From Mycosarcoma maydis (taxonomy: Eukaryota; Basidiomycota; Ustilaginomycetes; Ustilaginales): DNA of 64,000 nucleotides. The stretch lies in NCBI RefSeq assembly GCF_000328475.2, contig NC_026479.1:1674001-1738000 (forward strand), in the 5' to 3' direction. A program made the translations under genes and the position numbers. Positions 29,716 to 39,775 of this stretch are shown piece after piece. Under the pieces are notes generated by a model. It was not told the origin of the DNA, made no database searches, and saw nothing but the letters and a program-made list of their open reading frames with translations. How positions within the stretch are numbered: position 1 is the first letter of the stretch; the number at the start of each line of letters is the position of its first letter.

Positions 29716-32700
29716 CTAACCAGCGATGCCGACGGTGAAGATGCGGAAATCATCCGCACCGCGCCAGTCAAATGCGATGATCGGAGCGTCACCGCCGAGA
29801 TGTGGTAGCATGGCGTGGCATGTCGATTTGTATCCAGCTGCTGGTGCGAGCGGCAGGACGTGCGACTGTGCACCGCAGCTGTGAACGTCCAAGTCGACAG
29901 GATGGAGGGTGAGCAGCGGTGCACATAGGTATTCCAGTTCTCGGCTGACAGCGCTATTACCGATGGGGTGGCGAGACGCTTGTCCTGGCGTGTGCATAGG
30001 TGGGTAGCCGAAGCGCGTCGCGCCTGCCCGCGCAGGCCACTCACCGCTGCCTGAATCGTCGATATCGGCCTCACTTATCAAGCCTGCTGAGCAGCCATCG
30101 GCGCGGGTATACCCTGTATCAGGCGAAATCGCGATCGGCTCGAGCTCGCTATGAGGCAACACGTCGAAGTTCACCTCGACCTCGACCTTGAACGACACTT
30201 TTCTCGCTTCGATGCGACTTGCCATGAATGCAACGCACGTCACGCCCACCTGCAGCACCAGCCTGTCCATCCGGCGCCGAGCGTCGATGCTGGACGCCCG
30301 CGTGGCGTCGTTCTGTGCACCAAACGGCGCAGGTCCTCGCGAAGTGGCGCGTTCGACACCCAACACTCGCGCCCATCCCGAGACAGCATTAGGTGTATCA
30401 GACCACTGAACGACTGCAAGAGGTGCAGCTTGAGCGACCTCTGCTGCCAATGGAAGCGACAGAATGTGCGTCAGGCCGCCTTTCGACGCAAGTGCCAACT
30501 TGGCAGAGACAAGCTCGGTAGAGGCTAACGACGACGCACGCTTCGGTGTCGTGCAGTGGACGTCAGCGTGAGCTCTTGCACCGTTCGCGGGAGGCAGAGG
30601 GCCAGGATCTGTCAGCTGATACTTTGCTGCTCGCTCTCGCGTATCGATAGGGCCAAGATCGTCGTCACTGTCGCTGCTGCTCTCGGCCTGAAGCTGTTCG
30701 TGGTATTGCGACTGTTGCTCGGATAGGTGCAACCTTGAGAAGCGTCGATCGAAGGGTACATTCTGTGGCGCGGGTACCCGGGGAAGAGCCTTGTCCGCTG
30801 CTGCCGGAGAGGTCGGCATGGCAACACCCACGTTCCTGGCCATCGAAAGACCTACTGGTGAAGGTCCCCACATCTCTGAAGCGAGCGGCCACATTTCGTT
30901 GATCGCATCGCGGCGCCTTTCCACCGGGACAAACCGCTGTCGAACGTAGATGCGCGCTTCAATGGCGGAAAAGCCCACCCAATTGTGCTTGCTTGACCGT
31001 TTGTCGAGAATGGCGTCTCGAAGCTTTTGCTCGATAGACCCTGTGCGTGAGTGTGAGGAAGTGCTTGGCGGCAGGCGTTCTGTGGACAGTTCTACATCGC
31101 CAACCATGCTTAAGGGTCGCGAACGATCCTGACTTGATTGGTAGCCAGCGGAAGCCGGTACAGCGTAAGGCTGGAGTGACAGTCGAGTCGCACTGTCATC
31201 AGCGGCGGCAGCCATGAGTTGAGCCAGCGGTCTGACTTCCATCTCGCGTACGTTAGAATCCCTCAGGCGTACCAGCACCGCCCTCCGACCGAAGCCGAGC
31301 AAAAGACAAAGGTCAGCTTTGTGCCAGGACGCGGGAGCAGCACTAACAGCACTCCCGCGATGTGTGCTGACAGGGCTCGAGCTACCACTTGCAGGCCCCT
31401 GGTCGCGATTAGATCCCTTTTTCGACGTGAGAGTACCTTCGGCAGATGCCACTCTTAGCTTGGTCGGTCCTGTGCTGGTGGGTAAGGGGCCAAGGTTCGC
31501 GAAAGCATGAAGCTCGTCCGAGACCGCTGCAGGGGCGAAAGCAACGGCTTTGATAGGGAAAGGCGCGTAAAACTCTTTCAGAAATGACCAAGCTCTCGAT
31601 GATGTGCCTCTGGCAGTGGCTGCAGCCTCGTAGACTAACACGCTGCGAGCGTATGCTATGGCTAGATACCATGTACCGGATGCCTTGGTGTTCTTGTCGG
31701 CCTCGTGGACCGAGAAGAATAGAACACCCTTGGAAGCAGCCTGCACACCAATTTCGCGATCCTTGCCCTTCGCTCCCCCTTGGCGGGCGCCTGAAAAGGA
31801 TTGGAGGAGATCGTCGGCGAACAGCGAGGAAAAGGAAGCGTTGCTACCGTGCGATGCAGCGGTAACGTGGGAAGGGGGCTGTATAGGCACCGAGCTTAAG
31901 GCGAGGCGTACGGCGGCAGCGTGTGCAGGGTCAGTCGGATGTTTTGTCGATGAGGGTGATCTATGCGGTGAGCTCGGATTGTGTTCTTGATTACGGGACG
32001 CTTTTCGGCTTGGCTCGGGTCGAAGATTTTGCTCATGCGCGTCTTCATGATTGCGAAAGTCCGGCGAAGTCTGCAAAGAAGGTGGAGAGCGCGTCGGAGA
32101 CATGTCGTTTCTACCTGGGTTTGGTGAGGTTTGCATATTTGTAGACATAAAGGTACTAGAGTTGCTTCGTTCATGTGCTGGTATCTTGGCTTCCGACCTG
32201 CCCCTTTGCCGGGAAAACGTCCTCCTAAAAAGAGAGCCAAGACCTGGTCGCTTGTCTGCTGCTTGAATTCCGGATGCTGCAGCGAGATTGATCGGAATCT
32301 GAGCATCGTGTCTGTCGAGTGCATAAACGAGAAGCTCCCTGATTGCCTGCAAATGCCACATCCTCACCAGGCCAGTGCCGCCGGGGGGAACGGCACGCCC
32401 GGGCCCTCCTCCAGATGTAGAGCCAAAATTGGCAGCAGCGACCCCTTCGTTTGTATCAGGAATGCCGTGGCTGCTTTGGCTGGAGTTGGATGAACCCGGG
32501 GGGAAAGCAGCCGAGGTAGCCACACTTTCCAGGACCGAGCCAGCGTGGGCACTTAGTTGCATGAGGGAAGAGGTCAAGAACCCGTCCTTGGCGGTAGAGG
32601 GGGAGGTGAGGGCGAGTAAGACACCTGAGCCTGTGTTGGCTCCAGACTGTGAGTCATGCGCACTCTTGAAGGTGGTTTGATCGTGAGATGACAAGACACT

Positions 32701-33618
32701 CATCTGATATACAGCCAATCCGGTCCACACAGGGATACATCGCACGTTGTCGTTCCATTGATGAATGGGTTCGGTTGGGCTCGGTGGCGAGGTGGTCGGG
32801 GAGACACTGGTAGTCGAAGCCTGCGTGTTACGGAACTGAAATGCAAACAGGCCTTGCACTGTGCCCACGAGAAGAATACGTCTCCTGGTATCACGATTTG
32901 ATCGAGACCGACTAGAGAGAGGCGGTGGAATTTCGACGAGGATGCTGCACAGCGGCTGTGCAGAGAGGTGCGGGATGAAACGAGAACCGAATTGGGATAC
33001 GTGGAGCGAAGGCAGCGAGGACGCGACGGGTGTCGCTTGCGTTTGTGGTGCAGAGGAAGACGGAAAGTCATCGTTGACGGCATCAGGGTCGTTGATCCAA
33101 GCGCCCCAGCTTTTCTTTCTATTTGGTGTCTCTGATGCGCGTGGAGTAGCAAGATGTTGATCACCTAGCTGTTGAGAATCTAGCTGAGCATAGTGTCGTT
33201 CCAACGCACGTTTTTCGAGCCATGTTCCCCATCTTGGAAAGCGTGAGGCAAACAAGCGTGGTGGCTGTTCCGTGAGGGACGAATGAGTAGCTGCATGCGA
33301 ATTATGATCCGGAGGGGCGTGATGGCTCTGATCGAAGTACGATCCCGAATCAACTTGAGGACTGTGTAATGCTGGAGGTGTTGGAGGAAACTGATGAAGA
33401 TTGTAGCGAGGCGGTAGGTCGTTGACTTGGCTGGCGAGAGCTGGATCAGCCGTCCATGAGAAATTTGGCTTTGGGAGAGGGTTGGTAGGAGGAATATCTG
33501 GAGGCAACATGGTGCTCCGCTCTTGGGATAAAGTCGCAGTTGTTTGGTTATTCAGCTGGCGTAGCGATCGATGCTGACTGCCATCGGAAGGCTGAGCAGC
33601 TGTTTGAGGGATAGTCAT
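29716..33618 (-). CDS. Large protein with divergent citron-homology (CNH)-like propeller
   Basis: The 1300-residue product shows no kinase or GEF domain. A blade-like start at about residue 247 (RRRILLVGTVQGLFAFQF) is followed by VRCIPVWTGLAVYQMSVLS. Later pieces resemble CNH blades: KGVLFFSVHEADK (about 628), WYLAIAYARSVLVYE, FLKEFYAPFPIKAVAF (about 686) and LCLLLGFGRRAVLVRL. Long Ser/Pro-rich insertions separate them, and a final beta-rich part ends near FDWRGADDFRIFTVGIAG. CNH domains in fungal Rho GEFs and vacuolar tethering proteins bind small GTPases, so a signalling or trafficking scaffold is a reasonable guess. The match is by pattern only and another beta-propeller family is possible. 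I take the ATG at 33618; a second in-frame Met lies at residue 37. No intron is needed across 3.9 kb. Confidence 0.6.
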   Translation of the reverse strand: MTIPQTAAQPSDGSQHRSLRQLNNQTTATLSQERSTMLPPDIPPTNPLPKPNFSWTADPALASQVNDLPPRYNLHQFPPTPPALHSPQVDSGSYFDQSHHAPPDHNSHAATHSSLTEQPPRLFASRFPRWGTWLEKRALERHYAQLDSQQLGDQHLATPRASETPNRKKSWGAWINDPDAVNDDFPSSSAPQTQATPVASSLPSLHVSQFGSRFIPHLSAQPLCSILVEIPPPLSSRSRSNRDTRRRILLVGTVQGLFAFQFRNTQASTTSVSPTTSPPSPTEPIHQWNDNVRCIPVWTGLAVYQMSVLSSHDQTTFKSAHDSQSGANTGSGVLLALTSPSTAKDGFLTSSLMQLSAHAGSVLESVATSAAFPPGSSNSSQSSHGIPDTNEGVAAANFGSTSGGGPGRAVPPGGTGLVRMWHLQAIRELLVYALDRHDAQIPINLAAASGIQAADKRPGLGSLFRRTFSRQRGRSEAKIPAHERSNSSTFMSTNMQTSPNPGRNDMSPTRSPPSLQTSPDFRNHEDAHEQNLRPEPSRKASRNQEHNPSSPHRSPSSTKHPTDPAHAAAVRLALSSVPIQPPSHVTAASHGSNASFSSLFADDLLQSFSGARQGGAKGKDREIGVQAASKGVLFFSVHEADKNTKASGTWYLAIAYARSVLVYEAAATARGTSSRAWSFLKEFYAPFPIKAVAFAPAAVSDELHAFANLGPLPTSTGPTKLRVASAEGTLTSKKGSNRDQGPASGSSSPVSTHRGSAVSAAPASWHKADLCLLLGFGRRAVLVRLRDSNVREMEVRPLAQLMAAAADDSATRLSLQPYAVPASAGYQSSQDRSRPLSMVGDVELSTERLPPSTSSHSRTGSIEQKLRDAILDKRSSKHNWVGFSAIEARIYVRQRFVPVERRRDAINEMWPLASEMWGPSPVGLSMARNVGVAMPTSPAAADKALPRVPAPQNVPFDRRFSRLHLSEQQSQYHEQLQAESSSDSDDDLGPIDTRERAAKYQLTDPGPLPPANGARAHADVHCTTPKRASSLASTELVSAKLALASKGGLTHILSLPLAAEVAQAAPLAVVQWSDTPNAVSGWARVLGVERATSRGPAPFGAQNDATRASSIDARRRMDRLVLQVGVTCVAFMASRIEARKVSFKVEVEVNFDVLPHSELEPIAISPDTGYTRADGCSAGLISEADIDDSGSGEWPARAGATRFGYPPMHTPGQASRHPIGNSAVSRELEYLCAPLLTLHPVDLDVHSCGAQSHVLPLAPAAGYKSTCHAMLPHLGGDAPIIAFDWRGADDFRIFTVGIAG

Positions 33619-34297
33619 ACCACAGATGTGATTTTACGATCCGATTATGGGCCGATGCAGCAATGCATTTGCGGCTTGGTGAGCATCTTTGCTGATCAAA
33701 GGCGGAAGGTCCGTGTGCACGAAGCAGCGGAGTGATGGTGATTCACAAGCCAGATTATGTCACTCGTTACGGCGTAGGGTGAAATCGTGAATGTGAAGCA
33801 CGAATGGGTTTGTGATGTTAGTCGCCAATCACGAATGTGGAGCTGTCGGAACAGCGGATGATAGGACTCGTGACTTGCACCGTGCAGACTCGGGCGTAAC
33901 TTGAGCGCTAAAAAAATCGAGTCAGTTAACTTACATGCCAACTAGTCGTGGTCGCCTCCACACTCTTTCAGTCACGAGTTCGGTTCAAGGCCACATGCTC
34001 CGGCCACCATGAGCGCAGAGAAGGCTCTGCTGCATTTACTCGGCGGTTCCGCGTTACCATCGTCGAGTTGTACACTTGAATCGGCGCAACAGCGATCTCA
34101 ACGCGACGACGAACGTGTGACTCAGAGATCTCGAGGAACTAGAAGCACAATCGACCAGACACGTGTGAACAAGCCAAAGTCGTAGAATGTGTAAAGCTGT
34201 GTTGACAGTACAAGGTACAAATACATGAAGTGTTGCGTCAGTCAAGTCCTTTGGACTTTGCATGGACGCTGGTGATGCGTGCCAATGATATGGCAAG
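33619..34297. other. Intergenic, no supported gene
   Basis: The promoter side of the CNH-like gene and the 3' side of ARD1. Heptamer words occur near 33785-33810 (AATCGTGAATG, GCACGAATG) and 33823-33836. No protein-like frame was recognised. Confidence 0.45.
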
Positions 34298-35013
34298 TCA
34301 GAAGTTAAGCCGCATATGTAAGGCATCTTCTCCGTCGGCGTAGTAGCCCTGTTCTACACCATGAACCTCGAAGCCGAGCGTGTCACGATACAGGCCGATA
34401 GCAGCTCGGTTGGTCTGTCTGACGTGCAGAGAGACGAATTTTGCGCCAAATACATCACGCATGGCTTCCTCTGTGTGATGAGCGATAAAGGTAGGTGATA
34501 TCGAGAGTAAATTTGTGGGGAGGAGAAAAGGTTGAAACCGGTATATTCAGAGGTCGATCAGTCGGTTGGTACGTGACATTGCAAGTGTTCGAGCGGTGAT
34601 ATGGGCCGCAATGGATCGACACTTACGGCTCTGCTTCATGAGTTTGTTGGCCAAACCTAATCGACGATATGAGCGGAGCACGCTGATGCTCGTGACGTGT
34701 CCATGAGGAATGCCATCGGCTGGCTCCTCCTCCATCTTGCCGAGAATGTAACCGACGATCCTGCCCTTTTCGTCCTCGGCAACGTAGGAAAGCTGTGGCC
34801 AGGTGAGCGCATGGTATAGGTAGTATCGTAGCGTATAATTCTCCGGGAGGTTGTGCAGATTGCAATTCTGCATACCCAAGACATCGTCGATCTGTAGGTG
34901 CGCGACAAGCACATGGCGCAGAGCAGCGGTTGTTTGTGATCAGCCGGCTATGCTTGCAGCAAGAAGGGATGAACGACGGTGTGAGTACGTACAGTTGCTT
35001 CGCGGATGTTCAT
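34298..35013 (-). CDS. ARD1: N-terminal acetyltransferase A catalytic subunit (ARD1/NAA10), three exons
   Basis: Three exons (35013-34993, 34891-34627, 34470-34298) join in frame to 152 residues. Exon 1 encodes only MNIREAT, ending at a GTACGT donor. Intron 1 is 101 bases with a CAG acceptor. Intron 2 (34626-34471) is 156 bases with a GTAAGT donor and CAG acceptor. The protein follows NAA10 almost without gaps: [39 protein letters not shown] (the acetyl-CoA RRxGxA loop), [12 protein letters not shown] and YYADGEDA. With its NAA15 partner it acetylates the exposed N-termini of Ser, Ala, Thr, Gly and Cys proteins at the ribosome. It ends soon after the GNAT core, without the long tail of animal homologues. 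The exon chain was assigned by homology and splice sites. Confidence 0.93.
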
Positions 35014-36164
35014 CTTGAGCGATTGTCGCCAGAGGTTGCTTGCTTCGAGGATGGTCGCAAATGAGATGAGTGTCAAACAGGAAGCGGAGCAGTTCACGTT
35101 TCTTCCCAAATCGACTCCCGATAAAGTTAGTTGGCTGATAATCGCGGTCCTGATTTGCTCCCGATCTTACGCCGATCCGATTGCTTTTGTGAGCGCCAAG
35201 ACCCGACTCGTGACTCGTGACTGTTTTGGCTGGCATGCACAGTGATTTTCGTTCGGCTGCGCTGTGGCCAAGCTGAATGTCGGCATAAGTTATGAAGCTG
35301 ACTCTGCCTTGCAACTCCTGAGGAGCCACAGTTTCATGATGCTACAGTAAAACAAGTTCAAGTTGACAATTCAAGTTGACATCACACATCCGGCTCAAGT
35401 CTGTTAAACAACTCTGTTAAACAACTCTGTTGTGCCGTACCTGCTCGAAGGACAAAAGCGAATCTTTTCGAGTGGGGACGGAGCATTTACTGAACCATCG
35501 ACCCATCTTTGACCGTCACAATACAGTATGTGGATCAAGAATCACAGCTGTGAATGTTGTTGACTGGCGTCGATAACGACAAATCGTGAATGATCTGAAC
35601 ATCGAATATGTTGTTGACCTTTGTTTGAGCGAACCCAACACGAACGTCAGAGCTGCACGCCGCTCGCTGCTTCTCATGCTGTGTGGGATTATTCGCGATG
35701 ATTGCCACACACACACACACACCGCACGCACCCACCAACCCCCTGTACGTGACTGCCTGACTGCGAAAGAGTGAATCGTGAGTGGGATTCCAAGCCACGG
35801 TCAGAAATTACGCTGAAATTAGCAGCTTGACCCACGACATCGCGCACGCAAGCAGGCCTCCACGCTCCAAGCTCCACTGAATTCGACTCGGCTGGGCCAA
35901 CTGACAAACGCTCAATCTTGAATTCCTCGTCTCGCCCATCGTCGCTCTCCTTTCTTGCTCCCATCGCGCCTATCTCTCTCTCTCTCTCCTCATAAGCTTC
36001 TTTCTCGTTCAAGGCTCGCTTCCGCTTTCATCGCATCGGCACCGTTTCAGCTCATCCGTGGCATCGGCATCAAACAGAGTCATCCCAATCTCACTTCGGT
36101 TCTGCTTTGGCTTGTCTTTGACACCTTTGCTTCCACATTCGTTGACACTGTTCAGCTGAAACGA
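35014..36164. other. Divergent promoter region of ARD1 and SEC14
   Basis: About 1.15 kb with no supported gene. It has a tandem duplication of CTGTTAAACAA near 35401-35425, a CA repeat at 35706-35722, heptamer words near 35583 and 35775, and a TC-rich run just before SEC14 (about 35970-35990). Confidence 0.45.
35706..35722. repeat. CA dinucleotide repeat
   Basis: A short pure CA run of 17 bases in the gap between ARD1 and SEC14. Confidence 0.9.
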
Positions 36165-37296
36165 ATGTTTCGTAAACACGACAAGGACACCTCCAAGGGA
36201 AGCAAGAAGGACTCCAAGTCAAAGCCATCCATGACTGACGCCGCAAAGGGCGGCCGCCCAGGCAACCTCGACGCCTCCCAGCAGGAAGCACTCGACACCT
36301 TCCGTAACACCATCCAGCACAAGGGCATTTTCAATCCCGAGCGACATGACGATGCTTGCCTCTGCCGATTCCTTCGTGCCCGAAAATGGGATCTCGCCGC
36401 TGCCGAGGCCATGTTCACCGAGGCTGAAAAGTGGCGCAAAGATTTCAAGGTAGAAGAGCTCTATCACTCGTTTGAATACCCTGAAAAGGAGGATGTCGAC
36501 AAATATTACCCGCAATACTACCACAAGACCGACAACGAAGGTCGCCCCATCTACATCGAACAACTTGGAAAGCTCGACCTCAAAGCGCTCTACCAAGTGT
36601 ATGCATCTTTCTTTACCGCATCGTGTTCCTAGTACATGCTCGGTCGCTCCACACATCCTCGCAACCTAGATGACACGTCGCTGACATTGCCTTCACCTCC
36701 TCTCCTTGTTGAAACTATCGCCATCGCACAGAACCACCCCAGAGCGTCAGATTCAGAAACTGGTCGTCGAATACGAAAAGTTCCAGCGAGAACGCCTTCC
36801 TGTCTGCTCGGCTCACAAGGGCGGCCTTGTCGAGACTTCTTGCACCATCATGGATCTCAAGAACGTCGGTGTCTCACAATTCTGGAAGGTCTCGGGCTAC
36901 GTACAGCAGGCCTCCAATATTGGCCAACATTACTATCCCGAAACCATGGGCAAGTTCTACATCATCAATTCTCCTTACATCTTCACCACCGTCTGGTCCG
37001 TTATCAAGGGCTGGCTCGACCCTGTTACCGTTGAAAAAATCAAGATCCTCGGTCACAAATACCAGGACGAGCTCCTTCAGCAAATTCCCGCTGAAAACTT
37101 GCCCGTCGACCTCGGAGGGAAATGCCAGTGCTCGGGTGGTTGTTCGCTTTCCGATGCTGGTCCTTGGAACACTGACGAAGGTCGTAAGATCATCGAAAAC
37201 GTTCGCGCCGAAGAGAAGCAAAAGAGAGAACAGCACGAACGGGATGGCCCCGCTGCGCCTCCTGCCGTTGCCGAAAATGGTTCGACAGCCGCTTGA
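36165..37296 (+). CDS. SEC14: Phosphatidylinositol/phosphatidylcholine transfer protein SEC14, two exons
   Basis: Exons 36165-36598 and 36732-37296 join to 332 residues across a 133-base intron with a GTATGC donor and CAG acceptor; the split codon restores Val in LYQVTTPERQ. A CRAL-TRIO N-terminal helix bundle (about 40-95, with LCRFLRARKWDL) precedes the lipid-binding fold (about 115-290). Signatures include GRPIYIEQLGKLDL, ETSCTIMDLKNVG, YYPETMGKFYIINSP, LDPVTVEKIKILG and IPAENLPVDLGG. Sec14 exchanges PI and PC at the Golgi, coordinating lipid metabolism with secretion. The N-terminal 30 residues are Lys-rich and disordered, and the tail is charged. MFRKHDKD at 36165 is used as start; an in-frame Met at residue 23 is an alternative. 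It is somewhat longer than yeast Sec14 (about 304). Confidence 0.95.
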
Positions 37297-37661
37297 TGGC
37301 TGAGGTGCTGCACCTCCCTTCCCATCATGCAATGCACCTGCAATTGAGGTGCTCTCTCTCCCTCTAGAGTAAACCTCTGCTATCTAAAACTCTGTAATTA
37401 CTCTTATCTTTTCGTCACCTGGCTCGTCCGCTCTCAGCCTCGTGAAATAGATTTTCCCATGGTATGGCCAGCACTGTCGCAGTGTGGGTCACCGACTGCC
37501 GTCGAACATGCTCGATAATGTCGTAAACTTGACTGGCCAATGCGTAATGCACCGTTGGGTTTATTAGGCGCTGAGATGCTTAACAGTGAAAGTTTACAAG
37601 ATACATGTAACTAATCGTTCCAGCGCTTGTACTCGTTGTTCGTGATGGTTGCTGCTTATGC

Positions 37662-37974
37662 TTAAGCTCGCCAGCGGCGCGTACGTGGTTTCTGTGCAGC
37701 AGTCAGAATGTACTCTGCATTCGGATCGGCGCTGATGTCGCCGTTTCCAATACAATTGACAACAGCGACGCACTCACGGTTTCCCGGCTGAGCCTTGAAC
37801 CAAACAGTCTGGTCGCCTCTCAGAACTATGTCCCACTTCGCGCCCCCCTGCCTTGGCTAGTAACGCTGAACCCAGCCTGTCTATGCTTTGAATGCCTTCT
37901 GGCTGAACGTCGTACGCGCTTGGCGTGGCGCAGTTGATTGTTACGTGCAGCAATCGTGAATCATTCGGGTTCAT
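37662..37974 (-). pseudogene. Frameshifted small gene of unknown family
   Basis: Two well-formed reading frames abut on the minus strand. The first (from ATG 37974) includes LLHVTINCATPSAYDV and QSIDRLGSALLAKAGG. The second includes KWDIVLRGDQTVWFKAQPGN, CVAVVNCIGNGD and AEYILTAAQ and stops at 37664-37662. They are offset by one base at a run of six G on the coding strand (plus-strand C run 37843-37848), so one inserted base explains the break. It may be a real mutation or a sequencing error. The N-terminus begins within a GATTCAC word, so the true start may be lost or lie further upstream. The Cys-containing, compact composition suggests a small extracellular or secreted domain, but no signal peptide is visible and I do not recognise the family. 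Confidence 0.5.
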
Positions 37975-38046
37975 TCAATTAGAGAAAATGTAATTATTCG
38001 TTTAGTTTATATACTTTACTTATTGTGACGGTGGTATAGTCAATAT

Positions 38047-38120
38047 GACTGCGTAGCTCAGTTGGTTAGAGCGTAGCACTGTTAATGCTAAGGTCGGCGG
38101 TTCGAGCCCGCCCGGGGTCG
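38047..38120 (+). tRNA. tRNA-Asn (anticodon GTT)
   Basis: A 74-base cloverleaf without intron can be drawn. It has a D-stem GCTC/GAGC, an anticodon stem TAGCA/TGCTA around loop CTGTTAA (anticodon GTT), a variable AGGTC, and a T-arm GGCGG/CCGCC with loop TTCGAGC. The acceptor stem pairs GACTGCG with CGGGGTC and discriminator G. Position 5-68 is a G-G mismatch and 4-69 is T-G, leaving five standard pairs. A run of six T starts five bases after the end, as expected for RNA polymerase III termination. No CCA is encoded, normal for a nuclear gene. Confidence 0.9.
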
Positions 38121-38125
38121 GTCAA

Positions 38126-38131
38126 TTTTTT
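38126..38131 (+). terminator. Poly-T terminator of the tRNA gene
   Basis: Six consecutive T shortly after the tRNA end, the usual RNA polymerase III stop signal. Confidence 0.75.
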
Positions 38132-38386
38132 CCTTTCCGCGACCTTTATCGCTAGATCGGGATGCTGTTTGTTTTTCGTGCAAGTTATGGGCATAACTTT
38201 GTGAAAATCTCAGCACTCACGACTGTGGGTTGATGTGATATCCAAGGCGCCCGAGTTGTTGGTCAGCAGTAGCAGCGCGAGTTCAAAAAACTCAGAAAAC
38301 TCAAGAGCCACAAGCAACACAGGCTGGCGACGCCAAGACCTCACCCTGAAGTGCGCGCAGGATTGCAAACCAAAAACTAACGGGAA

Positions 38387-39574
38387 TTATAGTGCAGCCT
38401 GCGACATGCTTTTTAGAGACGGGGTCCCCTTATTCGAGCCAGAGCCGGCGTTAGCGCTCGAAGAGTCGGAATGCGAGGCGGCGCTGATACCGGAGCTTGT
38501 GGGTACCGACTGCGGGCCAAAGGGACTGAGGATAGGTGAGTTATCCGATTCGGAAGGGTTGGCGCTATTATCTGAAGGTGGACGGGGAAGCGGACGGGAT
38601 TGACCAGCGTCGCTCTGCAGTCTCTGCAGTGGACTGTCATCAGCGCTCAGCAAGTGTGGTTGGATGGTGGAAGTTTGAGTTGCTGCGACACTCGAGTTTG
38701 ATGGGTGCGATAACGTGGATACTACCGCTGCAGGATAGGGCTGTTCATCTGGAAGCTGCGAGTGGAGCGAGCGATGTTGTGCAACGGGGCTACCGTGCGT
38801 TGATGGTAGCTGACTGGGCGCCTCGCTGGTGCGTGTGGATATGGGACCTTCCCGGAGATACCTCTGCCTGTCGTGTTGGGCGAGGTACGATCTGTGCGAG
38901 TTGTGCTCCGTCCAGACAAGCCCAGTGGTGAAATCGTCAGTTGCACCAATGCCACTGTCTCTGCTGAAGGCGAGTGTCTTCTGATCAGTGGCCAGGGCCA
39001 GGTTGCCGCCAAAGCCGAGAGGTTGAGGTGGCACAATCTGAATAGAGTCGCGATTGAGCGGCGAGTGTGGTAGATACGACTCGCGCCGACTGGAGTGCGA
39101 CATGTAAGAAAGCTGGGAAGCTGATGGACATCGGAGATAGGAACGCTTAAGTGTCATGGTGGACGATGAGCTTGAATTTGTGGAGGTGCCTCTATGGTGA
39201 GGGTCATAGACATCGGAAGGCGTCGAAAGCACGACAGAATCGAGTGGACGGAGGGAGGGTGAGGGTAGCTCACTGGTTGATGTCGAGGCGAGTGCGTCAG
39301 CCTGCTGCCATGTCGATGTGGACGCGGAGGATGCGGCTAGGTAATTGTTGGAGCTGGGGTGCGTGTTGATCGCAGCAAACACGGAGGCATCAGATGCGGT
39401 AGACATGACAACTCCGCCATGGTATGCTGTTTGCGGTTGACTTATGGGAGGTAGTTGTTCTGGACGGTACATGCAGTGCCATAACTTGCAATACATCTTG
39501 TACGCAACAAAGATGAGAGCGATGCCTCCGAAGATGGAGGCCACCGTGATGGCGGCTGTATTCGGTTGCGACAT
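38387..39574 (-). CDS. Single-pass membrane protein with long disordered cytosolic tail
   Basis: The 395-residue product has a very short N-terminus (MSQPNTAA), one hydrophobic span at about 7-25 (ITVASIFGGIALIFVAYKMY), then a Cys- and Lys-containing stretch (CKLWHCMYRPEQLPP) that could be palmitoylated and anchors the positive side inside. The rest is Ser/Thr/Pro-rich and lacks folded domains. With no signal peptide before it, the span probably acts as a signal-anchor with the tail in the cytosol, by the positive-inside rule. Tyr/Ser-rich motifs such as YDPHHRG and SSRRESYLPHSP could serve as sorting or phosphorylation sites. I recognise no family. The frame is open from ATG 39574 to TAA 38387 with no intron. 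A shorter secreted reading is unlikely. Confidence 0.65.
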   Translation of the reverse strand: MSQPNTAAITVASIFGGIALIFVAYKMYCKLWHCMYRPEQLPPISQPQTAYHGGVVMSTASDASVFAAINTHPSSNNYLAASSASTSTWQQADALASTSTSELPSPSLRPLDSVVLSTPSDVYDPHHRGTSTNSSSSSTMTLKRSYLRCPSASQLSYMSHSSRRESYLPHSPLNRDSIQIVPPQPLGFGGNLALATDQKTLAFSRDSGIGATDDFTTGLVWTEHNSHRSYLAQHDRQRYLREGPISTRTSEAPSQLPSTHGSPVAQHRSLHSQLPDEQPYPAAVVSTLSHPSNSSVAATQTSTIQPHLLSADDSPLQRLQSDAGQSRPLPRPPSDNSANPSESDNSPILSPFGPQSVPTSSGISAASHSDSSSANAGSGSNKGTPSLKSMSQAAL

Positions 39575-39707
39575 GTGGATGACCTCACCAAGCTAAGAGT
39601 AAAACGTTTGCTGCTTAAAAGAAGCTGGATCAAGCTGACGCTGACGTGGGCATGCTGAAGTCAAAGAGCGCCGAGTACGGCACGCTAGTCTCGACGAGAA
39701 CGATGTT

Positions 39708-39775
39708 CGTTGGCGTTGTCTGACTTGTTATCTGTGAGGAATTCCGTTGGCGTTGTCTGACTTGTTATCTGTGAG
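39708..39775. repeat. Direct repeat of 31 bases, two copies
   Basis: Copies at 39708-39738 and 39745-39775 are identical, beginning CGTTGGCGTTGTCTGACTTG and separated by GAATTC. This is a recent tandem duplication with a period of 37 bases. Confidence 0.95.
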
